Below, piece after piece: positions 37,690 through 48,846 of a DNA stretch of 64,000 nt; the first letter of the stretch is position 1, and every line of letters starts with the position of its first letter. This stretch comes from VAZQ01 sp963840535 (GTDB lineage Bacteria > Pseudomonadota > Alphaproteobacteria > Rhizobiales > Xanthobacteraceae): contig CAWIZJ010000053.1 of the NCBI GenBank assembly GCA_963840535.1, positions 69,700-133,699 of the forward strand, given 5' to 3'. The notes under the pieces are model-generated. The model was given only the letters and a program-made list of their open reading frames with translations. It made no database searches and was not told where the DNA came from. Position numbers and translations under genes: made by a program.

Positions 37690-38429
37690 GGTTGCCGGGC
37701 GGTCGAATTTGCACTGCCCGGCAAACGGGTGGCCTCGCGTGCGCGCCAACCGCAATTATCGCGCCGGCAGCCAGCCTGGTGGCAACTCGGCGCCCCGAAC
37801 TCGACGTCATTGTTGTGCAGTCGGCGGGACCCATCGAGGCCGCCCGCAAGGCAACCAGCACCATTCCCATCGTGATGGCCCAGTCCGGCGATGCCGTGGG
37901 CTCGGGTTTCGTTGCCGCCTGGCGCGTCCTGGCGGTAACGTCACTGGGCTGACGCTGCTCGCAACCGAGCAGGTCGTGAAAAGATTGCAATCGGTCAGGG
38001 ACCTTTCAAAAGAATTCGGATGCGGGTCGCCGCACTCTACAGCAAGGCCGCCCGCGGCCATCCTTTGCAAATTAGGGCCATGGAACAGGCAGCTCCATCA
38101 TTGGGTCTCGTGCCATGACGCTGGGCATTCGACGCGCGATCTCTGACCCGAGGTGGCCTTCGCAATGCGGCAGCGCCTCCCCGTGATCGCGGAGTTCAAG
38201 CCGATTGTTATGGCTGGGGCTCTGCTTGCCTACAGCCCCAACACACTCGACATGTGGCGGCAAACCGCCGCAACGTGGACAAGATATTCAAGGGAGCGAA
38301 GGCGGCTGACCTTCCGGTCGAGCAGCCGAGCAAAGTTTGAGCTGGTAATCAATCTGAAGGACCGCGAAGGCGCTCGGCCTCGACATGCCCGCGACGCTGC
38401 TGGCGCGCGCCGACGAGGTGATCGAGTGA
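37690..38429 (+). pseudogene. ABC_sub_bind-family solute-binding protein, badly frameshifted
   Basis: Family segments appear in changing frames: LDVIVVQSAGPIEAARKATS and TIPIVMAQSGDAVGSGFVA near 37800, LARPGGNVTGL-like reading at 37925, FAMRQRLPVIAEFKPIVMAG and NTLDMWRQTAA near 38160, and AKFELVINLKD at 38335, ending DEVIE-like ATCGAGTGA at 38421-38429. The gene has many shifts and an altered 5' end, so it is a relic. A group II intron begins immediately after its stop codon. Confidence 0.78.
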
Positions 38430-39885
38430 GTGCGCCAGGCAAAGCTGGTGCGATCCAGCCGGTGGAAGTCCGGCCCAAGTAAGGAGTAGCGTCCGCTTGG
38501 TAGCGAGTGTTGCGTGGCCTGGCGACAGTGGCTGCGAAGCGTACACAGCGATTGCATGGGGTGTGGGATTGAGCCACGAAAGATCAGACATCGCAGGGGC
38601 CGAGGGTTTTCATTCGCTCGAAGGCAACATGTGCGGCACCGCTATGCGAGGTGCTGACGCCCTGCCGGGGTCAAAGGCCACATCACGTGCAAAGGGATCG
38701 CATCGGAACCTGGGAGGTCTCGCGTCTGGCCGTCGCCGTGGCGTGCTGTGTGCCGAGTACGGCGGTCCGCATCGGGAAGGCGAGGAGCCGTAGCCGATGA
38801 TGCACGGGCACGAGAAGTCGGACCCCGCCATAGTAGCTGTGAAGCCGGCGAACAAAGCGAACGAGCCCACTGCGGAGGCATCTGCGGGGGCGAACGCAGC
38901 GGAGCCGGTGGAGCGAAGGGCGGGGACCAAGGGGAATGCGGACCAGCAAAGCACGTGCCGGACGCAGAGTCGGGTAAGCGTGTAACAGGCGCTGGAACGC
39001 ATACGGAAAGTCGCAAGGGAAAGGAAGAAGGAGAGGTTCACCGCGCTCTTCCACCACATCAACGTCGAACTGCTCGAACAGTCGTTCTTCGAACTCAAGA
39101 AGGATGCTGCGCCGGGCGTGGATCGGCTGACGTGGACGGACTACGAGGCAGACCTCGAGCGCAAGCTCGAGGATTTGCACGAGCGGGTCCAACGGGGAGC
39201 GTATCGGGCGCTGCCGAGCCGGCGGGTTTACATACCCAAGCCGGACGGCCGACAGCGCCGCTGGCGGTCGCCGCGCTGGAGGACAAGATCGTCCAACGGG
39301 CGGTGGTCGACAGCTGCTGAACGCGATCTACGAGGAAGACTTCCTCGGCATCTCGTACGGGTTCCGGCCGGGGCGCGGGAGCGCATGATGCGCTCGATGC
39401 GCTCTGCGTCGGGATCCACAGCAAGAAGGTGAGCTTCATACTGGACGCCGACATCCGATCGTTCTTCGACGAGATCAGCCAGGACTGGCTGATCCGCTTC
39501 CTGGAGCATCGGATCGGCGACCGGCGCATCATCCGCCTGATCCGGAAATGGCTGAAGGCGGGCATTCTGGAAGACGGGGTCGTGTCGGTCAGTGACAGAG
39601 GAACGGGGCAGGGATCGGTGATTTCACCGCTGCTTGCCGACGTGTACCTGGACTACGCACTCGACCTCTGGGCCGTGCGCTGGCGACGGCGCGAGGCCGC
39701 GGGCGACATGATCATCGTGCGCTACGCCGACGACTTCATCATCGGCTTTGAGCACGAGAGCGACGCCCGGCGCTACCTGGACGAGATGCGCGAGCGGTTA
39801 GGGAAGTTTGTGCTGACACTGCATCCCGAGAAGACCCGGCTGATCGAGTTCGGACGCTTTGCGGCGGAACGCCGCAGCGGCGCGG
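38430..39885 (+). mobile_element. Group II intron, 3' truncated
   Basis: The 5' end GTGCGCC follows the GTGYG rule for group II introns and lies directly after the TGA of the ABC_sub_bind relic. About 360 bases of structured RNA region follow, including GGTGGAAGTCCGGCCC and the GGAGCCGTAGCCGATG typical before the intron protein gene. A reverse transcriptase gene starts at 38797. No maturase end, domain V hairpin or 3' boundary is found; similarity stops near 39885, where an unrelated minus-strand gene fragment begins. Confidence 0.8.
38797..39885 (+). pseudogene. ltrA: Group II intron reverse transcriptase/maturase, truncated and broken
   Basis: The frame starts MMHGHEKSDPAIVAVKPANK, meets a TAA at 38983, then continues in the same frame as QALERIRKVARERKKERFTA and LEQSFFELKKDAAPGVDRLT. 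Further shifts occur near 39265, 39315 and 39385. The catalytic part reads FILDADIRSFFDEISQDWLI and IIVRYADDFIIGFEHESDAR (YADD active site). After HPEKTRLIEFGRFAAERR it is lost, so the maturase X domain and any endonuclease domain are missing. The protein should be non-functional. Confidence 0.85.
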
Positions 39886-39944
39886 GCGTTGAGGAGCGTT
39901 CTGAATTCGGCTGCTTTGGCTCGGTATTGCTCTGCCGTGAACAT
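39880..39944 (-). pseudogene. N-terminal fragment of a small MFTAEQYRAKAAEF-type protein
   Basis: On the minus strand AGAAAGGGCGCCTCAA precedes an ATG at 39944 opening MFTAEQYRAKAAEFRTLLNA. This start is typical of a small helical protein found in many copies in Bradyrhizobium (from memory). Similarity ends where the truncated intron begins, so the rest of the gene was lost at that junction. Confidence 0.55.
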
Positions 39945-40296
39945 TTGAGGCGCCCTTTCTGTGGCAGGCGGGATCACAATTGCTCGCCTGGCTTTAGGCG
40001 GCGACCGCGGATCAACGGTCCGCGACTCCGTCCGCCCGCATGCCTGACACTTCAGCGTGTGGAGCTCCGAACCGCTCCCGTTCGGGTGAGGTTCGACCTG
40101 AACTTGGCACCGGGAAAACCCGCGGGCCGAGTTCCTGGACCGGGCGGCGCGAAGAACAGTGGCGGGACATTAAAGACGCCCGGACTGCTCAGACTAGACG
40201 GGGTGGTCCGCGGCGTCTGAGCAAAATTGAACACTCTTCCCAGCCGCCAGGCATGAGGTCCGCGATCGCCAGCAACCAGGCACGCGGCCGCGACGC
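39945..40296. other. Region without recognised gene
   Basis: This holds an inverted repeat CCGCGGATC-AACG-GTCCGCG-like near 40007-40024 and GC-rich sequence with no convincing frame. It lies between the intron junction and csbD and may be further scar DNA. Confidence 0.3.
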
Positions 40297-40470
40297 CTAT
40301 TTCCCTCTGAGAGTGTCCTTGAGGCCGCCGACGGCGTTCTGAACCTTGCCCTTGATCTTGTCGGCGTTGCCCTCCGACTCCAGCTTGGCGTCACCGATTG
40401 CCTTGCCGATCGCCTGCTTGACTGCGCCCTTGACTTGCTTCGCCGATCCGACGACCCGGTCCTTGTCCAT
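40297..40470 (-). CDS. CsbD-family stress-response protein
   Basis: The 57-residue protein starts MDKDRVVGSAKQVKGAVKQA and continues GKAIGDAKLESEGNADKIKG, the standard CsbD pattern of small hydrophilic four-helix proteins. CsbD genes are usually controlled by general stress sigma factors; the function is unknown. GGAGGAAGC lies before the ATG at 40470. It is divergent from the GlsB-like gene. Confidence 0.92.
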   Translation of the reverse strand: MDKDRVVGSAKQVKGAVKQAIGKAIGDAKLESEGNADKIKGKVQNAVGGLKDTLRGK

Positions 40471-40801
40471 GATGCTTCCTCCAAGACCCGGCAAAGCCCC
40501 GAAACGAGGGCTATGTGCAGGTCAGCTCCACCTTGAGCCCGAAGCTCGTAGCAGGTGACTGTGCGACCGATCCGTTCAAAATTGCTCATGAGGATCTGCC
40601 ATCCTTTTTCGCAATCCTTTTGATGTGAGCAATTCTGCACAGCCTTCACCCCGGCAACGGCGTAGCGTCACTGACGCAGGAAGGATATCCCCTCCTTCCC
40701 CGAACTGTTCACTTGCGGCGGCTGTCCTTGTTGACAGAGTTGCGTTCCCTGCGCCCGGTGGGGATTTGTTCAGCTGTCTGACGAATCCGGAGGATACGTA
40801 G
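40471..40801. other. Divergent upstream region of csbD and glsB-like genes
   Basis: These 331 bases separate two divergent stress genes. An inverted GGAAGG...CCTTCC lies at about 40680-40698. I looked for a GGAAC-type general stress (EcfG) -35 element and could not place one with a fitting -10, so the promoters stay unassigned. Confidence 0.4.
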
Positions 40802-41101
40802 ATGCACATGTCCGGTGAAAGTCTTTTGATCATCCTGTTGGTCGGCCTGATTGCCGGATGGCTGGCCGGCCAAATCGTGCAAGGCACCGGGTTCGGGATC
40901 GTCGGCGATATCATCATTGGCGTCATAGGCGCTTTCATCGGTAGTTGGCTGCTTCCTCAACTCGGCATCCATCTCGGCTCCGGCATCATTGCGGCGATCA
41001 TCAACGCCACCAACGGCGCGCTGATCCTGCTGTTGATCATCAGGCTCGTTCGCGACGGCGGCGGATGGCGCGGGAGCTGGGGTTGGGGGAGACGCTGGTA
41101 A
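40802..41101 (+). CDS. GlsB/YeaQ/YmgE-family stress-response membrane protein
   Basis: The 99-residue protein has three hydrophobic segments: LLIILLVGLIAGWLAGQIV, GDIIIGVIGAFIGSWLLPQL and IIAAIINATNGALILLLIIR. This is the transglycosylase-associated/YeaQ pattern. It ends with a Gly/Trp/Arg tail. Such proteins are induced by general stress. It starts at 40802 or at the second Met at 40808; GGAGG lies eight to fourteen bases upstream. Confidence 0.92.
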   Translation: MHMSGESLLIILLVGLIAGWLAGQIVQGTGFGIVGDIIIGVIGAFIGSWLLPQLGIHLGSGIIAAIINATNGALILLLIIRLVRDGGGWRGSWGWGRRW

Positions 41102-41138
41102 GCCGATCGCGCGTAGCGCCGACACGAACGAGGAGGGA

Positions 41139-41346
41139 AACACGGCGCGAGGCGCTGCTTCTCGTCGGCGCGGCGCGGTTCTCCTACGAAGAGGCGGCGG
41201 GGATCTGCGAAAGCGCGTGGGACGACAAGAGCCGGGTCAATCGCGCGCGCAAGCGGCTTTCGGAGCTGCTCGCCATCGACAGCGCCGGCCAGTTCGGTCT
41301 GGACCACGCGACGCGCGCTGTCTTGACCGCCGGCGGGCGCGGTTGA
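41139..41346 (+). pseudogene. EcfG-type sigma factor, C-terminal fragment
   Basis: The frame TRREALLLVGAARFSYEEAA, then SRVNRARKRLSELLAIDSAG and QFGLDHATRAVLTA matches region 4 and the tail of the alphaproteobacterial general stress sigma factor. Region 2 is absent. Between the two parts CESAWDDKSRVN replaces the expected AVGTIKSRVN, so even the helix-turn-helix is damaged. It lies 40 bases after the GlsB-like gene. Confidence 0.72.
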
Positions 41347-41397
41347 TTGGCCGCAGAAAAGAACTTAGTTTCGCCGAAAAGACGAAAGGACATCACA

Positions 41398-41559
41398 GTG
41401 GCTACGAAGGAGCGGCTGGCGGCTATGGCGGCCTCCCTTTGCGCCGTGTGCTCTGGGGCGATGGTCGTCAGGCTCGTGGTGCCGGACCCACGCGATATTA
41501 CATTGCAGTTTCGCACCTACGTGTGCTCCGAGTGCGGCCATAGTCGACGTACAGCGTAG
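41398..41559 (+). CDS. Small zinc-ribbon-like hypothetical protein
   Basis: A GTG at 41398 with AAAGGA upstream opens a 53-residue protein with two Cys pairs, CAVC and CSEC followed by GHS, spaced as in a zinc ribbon (SLCAVCSGAMVVRL ... FRTYVCSECGHSRRTA). The role is unknown. An in-frame TTG at 41347 is a less likely start. Confidence 0.65.
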   Translation: MATKERLAAMAASLCAVCSGAMVVRLVVPDPRDITLQFRTYVCSECGHSRRTA

Positions 41560-41606
41560 CCGGCGATGAGAGTTGAGGGGGCGATTTCTCTCAATGGAGC
41601 ATCTAT

Positions 41607-41861
41607 ATGAAGGATCTCATGGCACTTCACGTTCAGGGAACCGATTCCGCCAAGCGAGGTATCCCTGACGGCTGGTACGCAATAAGCACTGCCGATGCAG
41701 TTTGCAGCGGCCCTTTTCTGACCCGGACTGCTTGCGAGGCGCACATCGAGCAGGAGCGCGCGGACATCAACGCCTATCATCAAGGCGCGACGATCCGCCC
41801 TTGTGGACGCGTGCTCCACGCTGTTGCTTGCACCGAAGTCAGCCGCGCTCAAATGAGATAG
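41607..41861 (+). CDS. Small hypothetical protein
   Basis: The 84-residue frame MKDLMALHVQGTDSAKRGIP, DGWYAISTADAVCSGPFLTR, TACEAHIEQERADINAYHQG has balanced composition and a plausible start. It resembles lineage-type small proteins with a GWY...G.F...EAHI pattern. The function is unknown. Confidence 0.65.
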   Translation: MKDLMALHVQGTDSAKRGIPDGWYAISTADAVCSGPFLTRTACEAHIEQERADINAYHQGATIRPCGRVLHAVACTEVSRAQMR

Positions 41862-41916
41862 CCATCACTGAGCGGAAATTCGTTCATCTTATTTCAGGCA
41901 TAAGCTCATGGTGTTC

Positions 41917-42164
41917 ATGCCAAACAAATCGACTCCAGACTATTTGTTCGAAAAGGCGAACCAGTGTTTTCGGTGCTCTCGGATCGATTCGAACGCGCGA
42001 GTTAACTTGAAGCCCTGGGCAATGAGTTCATGGTCGAGGCAATTGACCTTGATATGAAGCTTCAGAACCTTGCCAAAGGCAATTACACCGCTTCTGACGG
42101 CGCCCGCGGTGCAAGAGGAGTTTTACGTTTCCGCGAAGCGTTCGGGGGCAGCCGCACGCGTTGA
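41917..42164 (+). CDS. Small lineage-type hypothetical protein, one frameshift
   Basis: MPNKSTPDYLFEKANQCFR begins a small helical protein often seen in Bradyrhizobium (from memory). After a shift near 42010 it continues EALGNEFMVEAIDLDMKLQN and LAKGNYTASDGARGARG and stops at 42164. Family members usually end near AVELD, so the tail after LQN may be extra. Unknown function. Confidence 0.5.
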
Positions 42165-42328
42165 CGGGAAACGCGTGTAAGCAAGCTTGTCAGCTCAACA
42201 GCGCTCAACGACGGGGAACAGGTCGAATACCAGATCGAGAGCAACCGCGGGTAAAGTATTGGTCCGACAAGACCCCCGGGCCTTGGGTCCCATCCGAGTG
42301 GATTGTGCCGTCGGAATCCAACGCTCGT
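42165..42328. other. Short non-coding spacer
   Basis: No supported gene. It lies between two convergent small genes. Confidence 0.3.
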
Positions 42329-43006
42329 TCAAAGCCGCTGCGATGCCGCGCCGGACGTGTTGCCCGCGTCTGGCGAGATCAGGCGAGGCAGGAACCAGAT
42401 GGATGATGCCGCAGCGAGGGCAGCCCCGAGAACCAACATCAGATAGGTGTTCCAGGACGACTCCCGTGCGATGGCGATCTGGTCTAGTTCATTGACCTCA
42501 TTCGAGCCCACTAGTTGCACCGTGTTTGCCTTAGCAGCTTCCGTCGCGTCTACGCTATTCGCCTCTGACGAGTTCGCGCCGGCACCATCAGTATCTCGGA
42601 GAATTGGCCAAGCCGTTGCTGCAGTTGCCAGCCGACTATCGTTCTGGCTCTCCTCATTTGCAGATTGATCGGCCAGCGATGATGCCACCATCGCGGGAAC
42701 AGCTTCTGCCGCCTTCTGCGGGATAGAATTCGCCGCCTGCTCTTGTACAGCCGGTTTGCTCGCCGTCGTTCGGGCAGCGGCGCGTGGCGCGCTTCGTTCG
42801 GCTTTTGCGTGCGCCTTCTGGCGCGCTGGTTGGCTCACCTTTTTGCGTGGCGGCCGTGCCGGCGAAGCAGTCTCTTGAGCCGGCGTCTCCGATACAATGG
42901 GGCACGGGAACCGATCATCATCGCAGGCTAACGCATCGGATAATGGCAGACCCGCGAATAGCCCAGCCCCACCTATCACGAGTACCCAATGGCGTAGGGT
43001 CAGCAT
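42329..43006 (-). CDS. Exported single-pass membrane protein with low-complexity Ala-rich middle
   Basis: The 225-residue protein has a signal peptide (LTLRHWVLVIGGAGLFAGLP), a short Cys pair (ACDDDRFPCPIV), a basic/Ala-rich stretch (RKKVSQPARQKAHAKAERSA) and a C-terminal transmembrane helix (YLMLVLGAALAAASSIWFLP) preceded by an acidic part. GGAGG lies nine bases before the ATG at 43006. No family is recognised; the layout fits an envelope protein spanning the periplasm. Confidence 0.7.
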   Translation of the reverse strand: MLTLRHWVLVIGGAGLFAGLPLSDALACDDDRFPCPIVSETPAQETASPARPPRKKVSQPARQKAHAKAERSAPRAAARTTASKPAVQEQAANSIPQKAAEAVPAMVASSLADQSANEESQNDSRLATAATAWPILRDTDGAGANSSEANSVDATEAAKANTVQLVGSNEVNELDQIAIARESSWNTYLMLVLGAALAAASSIWFLPRLISPDAGNTSGAASQRL

Positions 43007-43308
43007 GGATCCCTCCTCCCCTGTAGAGATGAAGGACGCATACCGACCCCTCGAAATGGCGTCACATTGGCGCAAATGGGGCTTTGTTCGCGCAATCCGG
43101 GGTCGTTACGGCGGCCGTTCATGCCCGCGCCACGGTAGATGCCCCGGCGTCCGACCCCACGTTGTCGCAAGGATCTACAATCTTGTGACCGCCGTCAGGG
43201 CGCGCGAGATGGGTCTTTTTCTTAAGGTTGCAACCAGAGCAGGAAGCTCGATCTGCGGGCTCCGGTAAACGGTGTCTCGCAGCACCCCTCGGCATGTGGA
43301 GACGCGAC
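43007..43308. other. Intergenic region without recognised gene
   Basis: It should contain the promoter of the minus-strand membrane protein. No coding signal or repeat was recognised. Confidence 0.35.
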
Positions 43309-43551
43309 ATGGTTCGGAAGATGCATTGCCTCGCGCTTGCGCTCGTCTTCTCGCTCGCGGCGGGGACCGTCGAGAGTTCGACCTCGGCGGAAGCCGGTTC
43401 CCTCCTCGACGAGCGGTCCGTCCGATCCAGTGCGGTTGTCGGCAGGACACGACGTTCGCCCGTCAGACGAATGGGCGCGCCAACCCTTCGGCGATCAGCA
43501 GCCTACACCTCCTGCCCGCGCGCTTTCAGAACGCCGCACGAGCGGCCGTGA
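43309..43551 (+). CDS. Doubtful secreted hypothetical protein antisense to the nuclease gene
   Basis: The frame MVRKMHCLALALVFSLAAGT has a good signal-peptide look, but the rest (RSPVRRMGAPTLRRSAAYTS) is low quality and overlaps, on the opposite strand, a region where the thermonuclease homology continues in another frame. It may be a shadow frame. Confidence 0.25.
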   Translation: MVRKMHCLALALVFSLAAGTVESSTSAEAGSLLDERSVRSSAVVGRTRRSPVRRMGAPTLRRSAAYTSCPRAFRTPHERP

Positions 43552-43850
43552 TTGCAGCGTGGCGTCCCCTCAGTGCCAGGCCTGCACGCGCACCGCACGC
43601 GCTCGAGATCGAGGCCACCACCAGCCACGATCTGGCGGAGACGGAACGTCGCCCGATTTCCCAGCTCACGCTCTGACTTACACTTCGCCGGGTAGGTTTC
43701 TGGCGTGTCGAAGCCGACAAGCCGGAACGTCTCGCCCGCAATGCGGATCGTGTCGCCATCGACTACTTCGACTTGCCCCGGCTCGATAGGTGCAGCAATG
43801 GCAATCGAGGTCACAAGCGCCAGGGCAAAGACACTAGCCGCCCGTCTCAC
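43503..43850 (-). CDS. Thermonuclease (SNase)-family secreted nuclease, probably frameshifted at the end
   Basis: GTG at 43850 has AGGAGGT eight bases upstream. The signal peptide VRRAASVFALALVTSIAIAA is followed by VEVVDGDTIRIAGETFRLVG and FDTPETYPAKCKSERELGNR, the start of an OB-fold SNase domain with the first catalytic Asp and Arg regions. The frame ends after LKARGQEV, but LLIAEGLARPFV appears in another frame just downstream (43500-43460), so the true gene probably runs to about 43370. Substrate: DNA or RNA in the periplasm or outside the cell. Confidence 0.7.
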   Translation of the reverse strand: MRRAASVFALALVTSIAIAAPIEPGQVEVVDGDTIRIAGETFRLVGFDTPETYPAKCKSERELGNRATFRLRQIVAGGGLDLERVRCACRPGTEGTPRCNHGRSCGVLKARGQEV

Positions 43851-44088
43851 TGCGCCACCTCCTGTTTCACGAGACGCGGGTATGCCGCCCCAATCCCGGC
43901 AAGAGACCGCCGGCAGCGGGCGGTGGACGCAGTGCCAACGCGAATGGTGAGAAGAGTAAGGTGACACCTCTTAGGTGATCCGGAATTGCGTGGGCCGTGC
44001 AGCAAAGCTTTGCGCAGCCTTGTGCGCTGGAACTATTCAAACACTTACTAGTTTCAATTGGCACGAGATCAGCTCCTGGTTGGCCCGC

Positions 44089-45595
44089 ATGCGTCGAGTA
44101 AGTGTCCGCCTGGAGGCTGCGTCGGCCCAACATTCGCGGCGTGTAATTCCCACATTATCACTCGGGGTTCCGGACAGCATACTCGCCCATATTTGGACGA
44201 GGATCCATATCCAGCCCGCAACTGTTTTTGTTTTGCTCTCGCTTGCATTCGGGTCGGCCATCACCTTCGTTATGCCACCGCTGCGTGGACCGGACGAGAT
44301 AGCTCACTTCCTGCGAATCTACTCGTACACACGTGGCGAGATTTTATTCGGTGCGGAGATCGATGGCCGCAAGGGAATTTTTGTGGAGCGCGACCTCCAT
44401 GACCGACTCCACTTCTTCAAGGCCGCCGGGGAATGGTTCGCCACCGCCAGGGAAGATGGCGCCCGCTACGGGCAGATTATGGCGATGTACCAGGAATTCG
44501 GCGATAGACTGACAGCGCGCGAGGATCAAGACGCGGTATTCATGCCGTTCGCCGGCAGCGACGGCTATAGCCCCGCTGCGTACATTCCATACATTGTCGC
44601 GGGCGCTATCGGTCGGCTGCTAGGGCTCGACTTTCCAGACATGCTGCGCCTGATGCGGCTGTCGGGACTCGCAATGTTCACTCTGGTAGCGGGCTACGCG
44701 ATCGCTGTCACTCCGATCCTGAAATGGGCATTCGTGCTGATAGCATTGCTGCCCGTGTCGATCTACAACCGCTCGGTTCTCAGCGCAGACGGTGCTGCGT
44801 TTAGTTCTGCATTGTTGATTACTGCCCTTTGCCTCGGCGCTGCATGGAAAGGCGGCTCGGGGCGAACTCTGGGAGCGCTCATTGTGGATGACCCTCTGCG
44901 CGCTCAGCAAACAGCCACAAATCGTCTTCGTGCTTTTGGAGTTAATGATCTATCCATTCAAGGAACTTCCCCGCCAATGGGGCCGCGTCGCAATCGTCGT
45001 GCTGCCATGCCTCGTTCTGTCGCCGTTGTGGGTCGTTGCAGTATCAGGCGAGATGGCGGCTTGGCGGCTCCAAATAGAGGAGTACCATCCGCCTGAACAT
45101 TTTGATCCTTTATGGAAGCTCTCTTACATGTGGGAGAATCCATGGCATTTCCCGCTCGCGACTTGGAGAGCTCTCAGCGGTTGGGGAGACCGGCTGTGGT
45201 TAGAGCTCATTGGCATCCTGGGCTGGCAGGACATTCTGCTTCGACCGTGGGTCTATGTCCTGCTTACCGTGCTTTTGATGTTGGTGCCTTTGCAAAGACT
45301 CGAGCTGGACGGCGTGACCCGTGCGCGCGTGATGATAATGTCCGGACTGACCGTGCTGGGTTACGTCATACTCGTGTATTTGATTTTCTTTCTCACCTAT
45401 ACGCCCCTTGATACGGACCATGTCCGGGGTGTTCAGGGACGTTATTTCATAATCGTTCTACCCGTGGCTGCGATATTTGTCGCAGCAGCAGCAGATCGTG
45501 AGTTGCCCTACAGAATGACCTCGGTATTTGCGACGCTCGGCGCAATGACCTCAGGCATTGTGACTGTCGACGCGCTGTGGCAGGCGCATTGGTAA
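44089..45595 (+). CDS. DUF2142-family polytopic membrane protein, one frameshift
   Basis: The protein has many hydrophobic segments and the family marks FVMPPLRGPDEIAHFLRIYS early and VRGVQGRYFIIVLPVAAIFV late. A shift near 44880 separates the two halves (VLSADGAAFSSALLITALCL / LSKQPQIVFVLLELMIYPFK); some residues may also be lost there. Corrected length is about 500 residues. DUF2142 proteins sit with cell-surface polysaccharide genes and resemble glycosyltransferase-type membrane proteins; activity is unproven. A GTG at 43975 would give a longer N-terminus. Confidence 0.78.
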
Positions 45596-46046
45596 GTTGG
45601 GTCCCGTTTGTTTTACCGCGCCCTTTGGATGGTTTCCACACGCGCTGCGCCTGCGTGATCACCGGGTTGTAGGCCACGCGCAGTCAGCCAACCACTCGAG
45701 GAGCGCAAGCGAAGGCTAACAACGCTCCTCCGGGATGCCGGGCCTAGATTGCGCAAATAGAGCAGGACGGCACCGCTGGTGTTGGAAATCGCACAAGTGT
45801 CTTGTGAACCGTCAGATTCGACGGCCAAAGCGTGATGTCCGGGTTGGTACGAACCCAAAGGCGCCGGGAATCATTGAGTTTTCTCAGGCGGATGAGGTCT
45901 TGAGAAGGGACACAGGGTATCATACCTGCCCTTTGGGCGCGGATGTTGCTGCGGACCCGTATTTCCTTCCCGGCCCATCGGCACTCTGTCGTGGCTGCGC
46001 ACTGGCCGGTCGCGGCGGAGAGGGACAATAAAAAGGACTTTGGGCC
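45596..46046. other. Intergenic region upstream of lon
   Basis: No gene is seen. It contains one arm of a dispersed palindromic repeat (45851-45916). Within it, TCTTGAG at 45898-45904 is followed after 13 bases by TATCAT, which could serve as a heat-shock (RpoH-like) promoter for lon; this is a guess from spacing. AAAGGAC lies before the lon ATG. Confidence 0.4.
45851..45916 (-). repeat. Dispersed palindromic repeat, half copy upstream of lon
   Basis: Read on the minus strand, it gives CTGTGTCCCTTCTCAAG..., then CATCCGCCTGAGAAAA, then TGATTCCCGGCGCCTTTGGG. This closely matches the left arm and centre of the full element at 49648-49754 but in the opposite orientation. The other arm is missing. 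Confidence 0.75.
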
Positions 46047-48481
<2,435 letters not shown>

Positions 48482-48806
48482 ACGATCGCGAGCCAGAGCG
48501 GCATGCATCATCCGATGCCATGCTTGCCATCGTCCACCTGCTTGGAACGTATGTCGCCGACGTGTTCAAGTCGCGGCCGGCCGAGGCTCAAGACGCGAGG
48601 GCCACGCGATTTTACGGCTGAGGCTTTGCCTGTCCCAGGGACAGCCGCAGCTGGCGGGCCACCGTCTCAAAGTTGGCGGACGTTTCTCAGCCATGCGCTA
48701 CGGACGACGGTTAGCCGGTCCTCGGTGGACTTCACCACCAATACTGCAGAATTTAATTTTCGGTACACACAGCTAGCGATTCCCGGCGCATTTGGTTCAA
48801 AAATCA
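48482..48806. other. Intergenic region between lon and the hydroxylase-type gene
   Basis: Convergent genes end at both sides. No gene or clear terminator is seen. Its right end holds the start of the dispersed palindromic repeat copy at 48773-48846. Confidence 0.4.
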
Positions 48807-48846
48807 TCAAGATTTCTGTTGCAGATGAAGTTTTGAAAAGGCACAG
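48773..48846 (+). repeat. Dispersed palindromic repeat, right-half copy
   Basis: The sequence CTAGCGATTCCCGGCGCATTT, continuing AAGATTTCTGTTGCAGATGA and TTTTGAAAAGGCACAGCC, matches the centre and right arm of the full element at 49648-49754. It overlaps the last 13 codons and stop of the minus-strand hydroxylase-type gene, whose C-terminus (FSKLHLQQKS) is therefore repeat-encoded. Confidence 0.78.

Noticed and set aside
40471..40801. General stress (EcfG-type) promoter for csbD or the GlsB-like gene
   Set aside because: No GGAAC element with a matching -10 at proper spacing could be placed on either strand.
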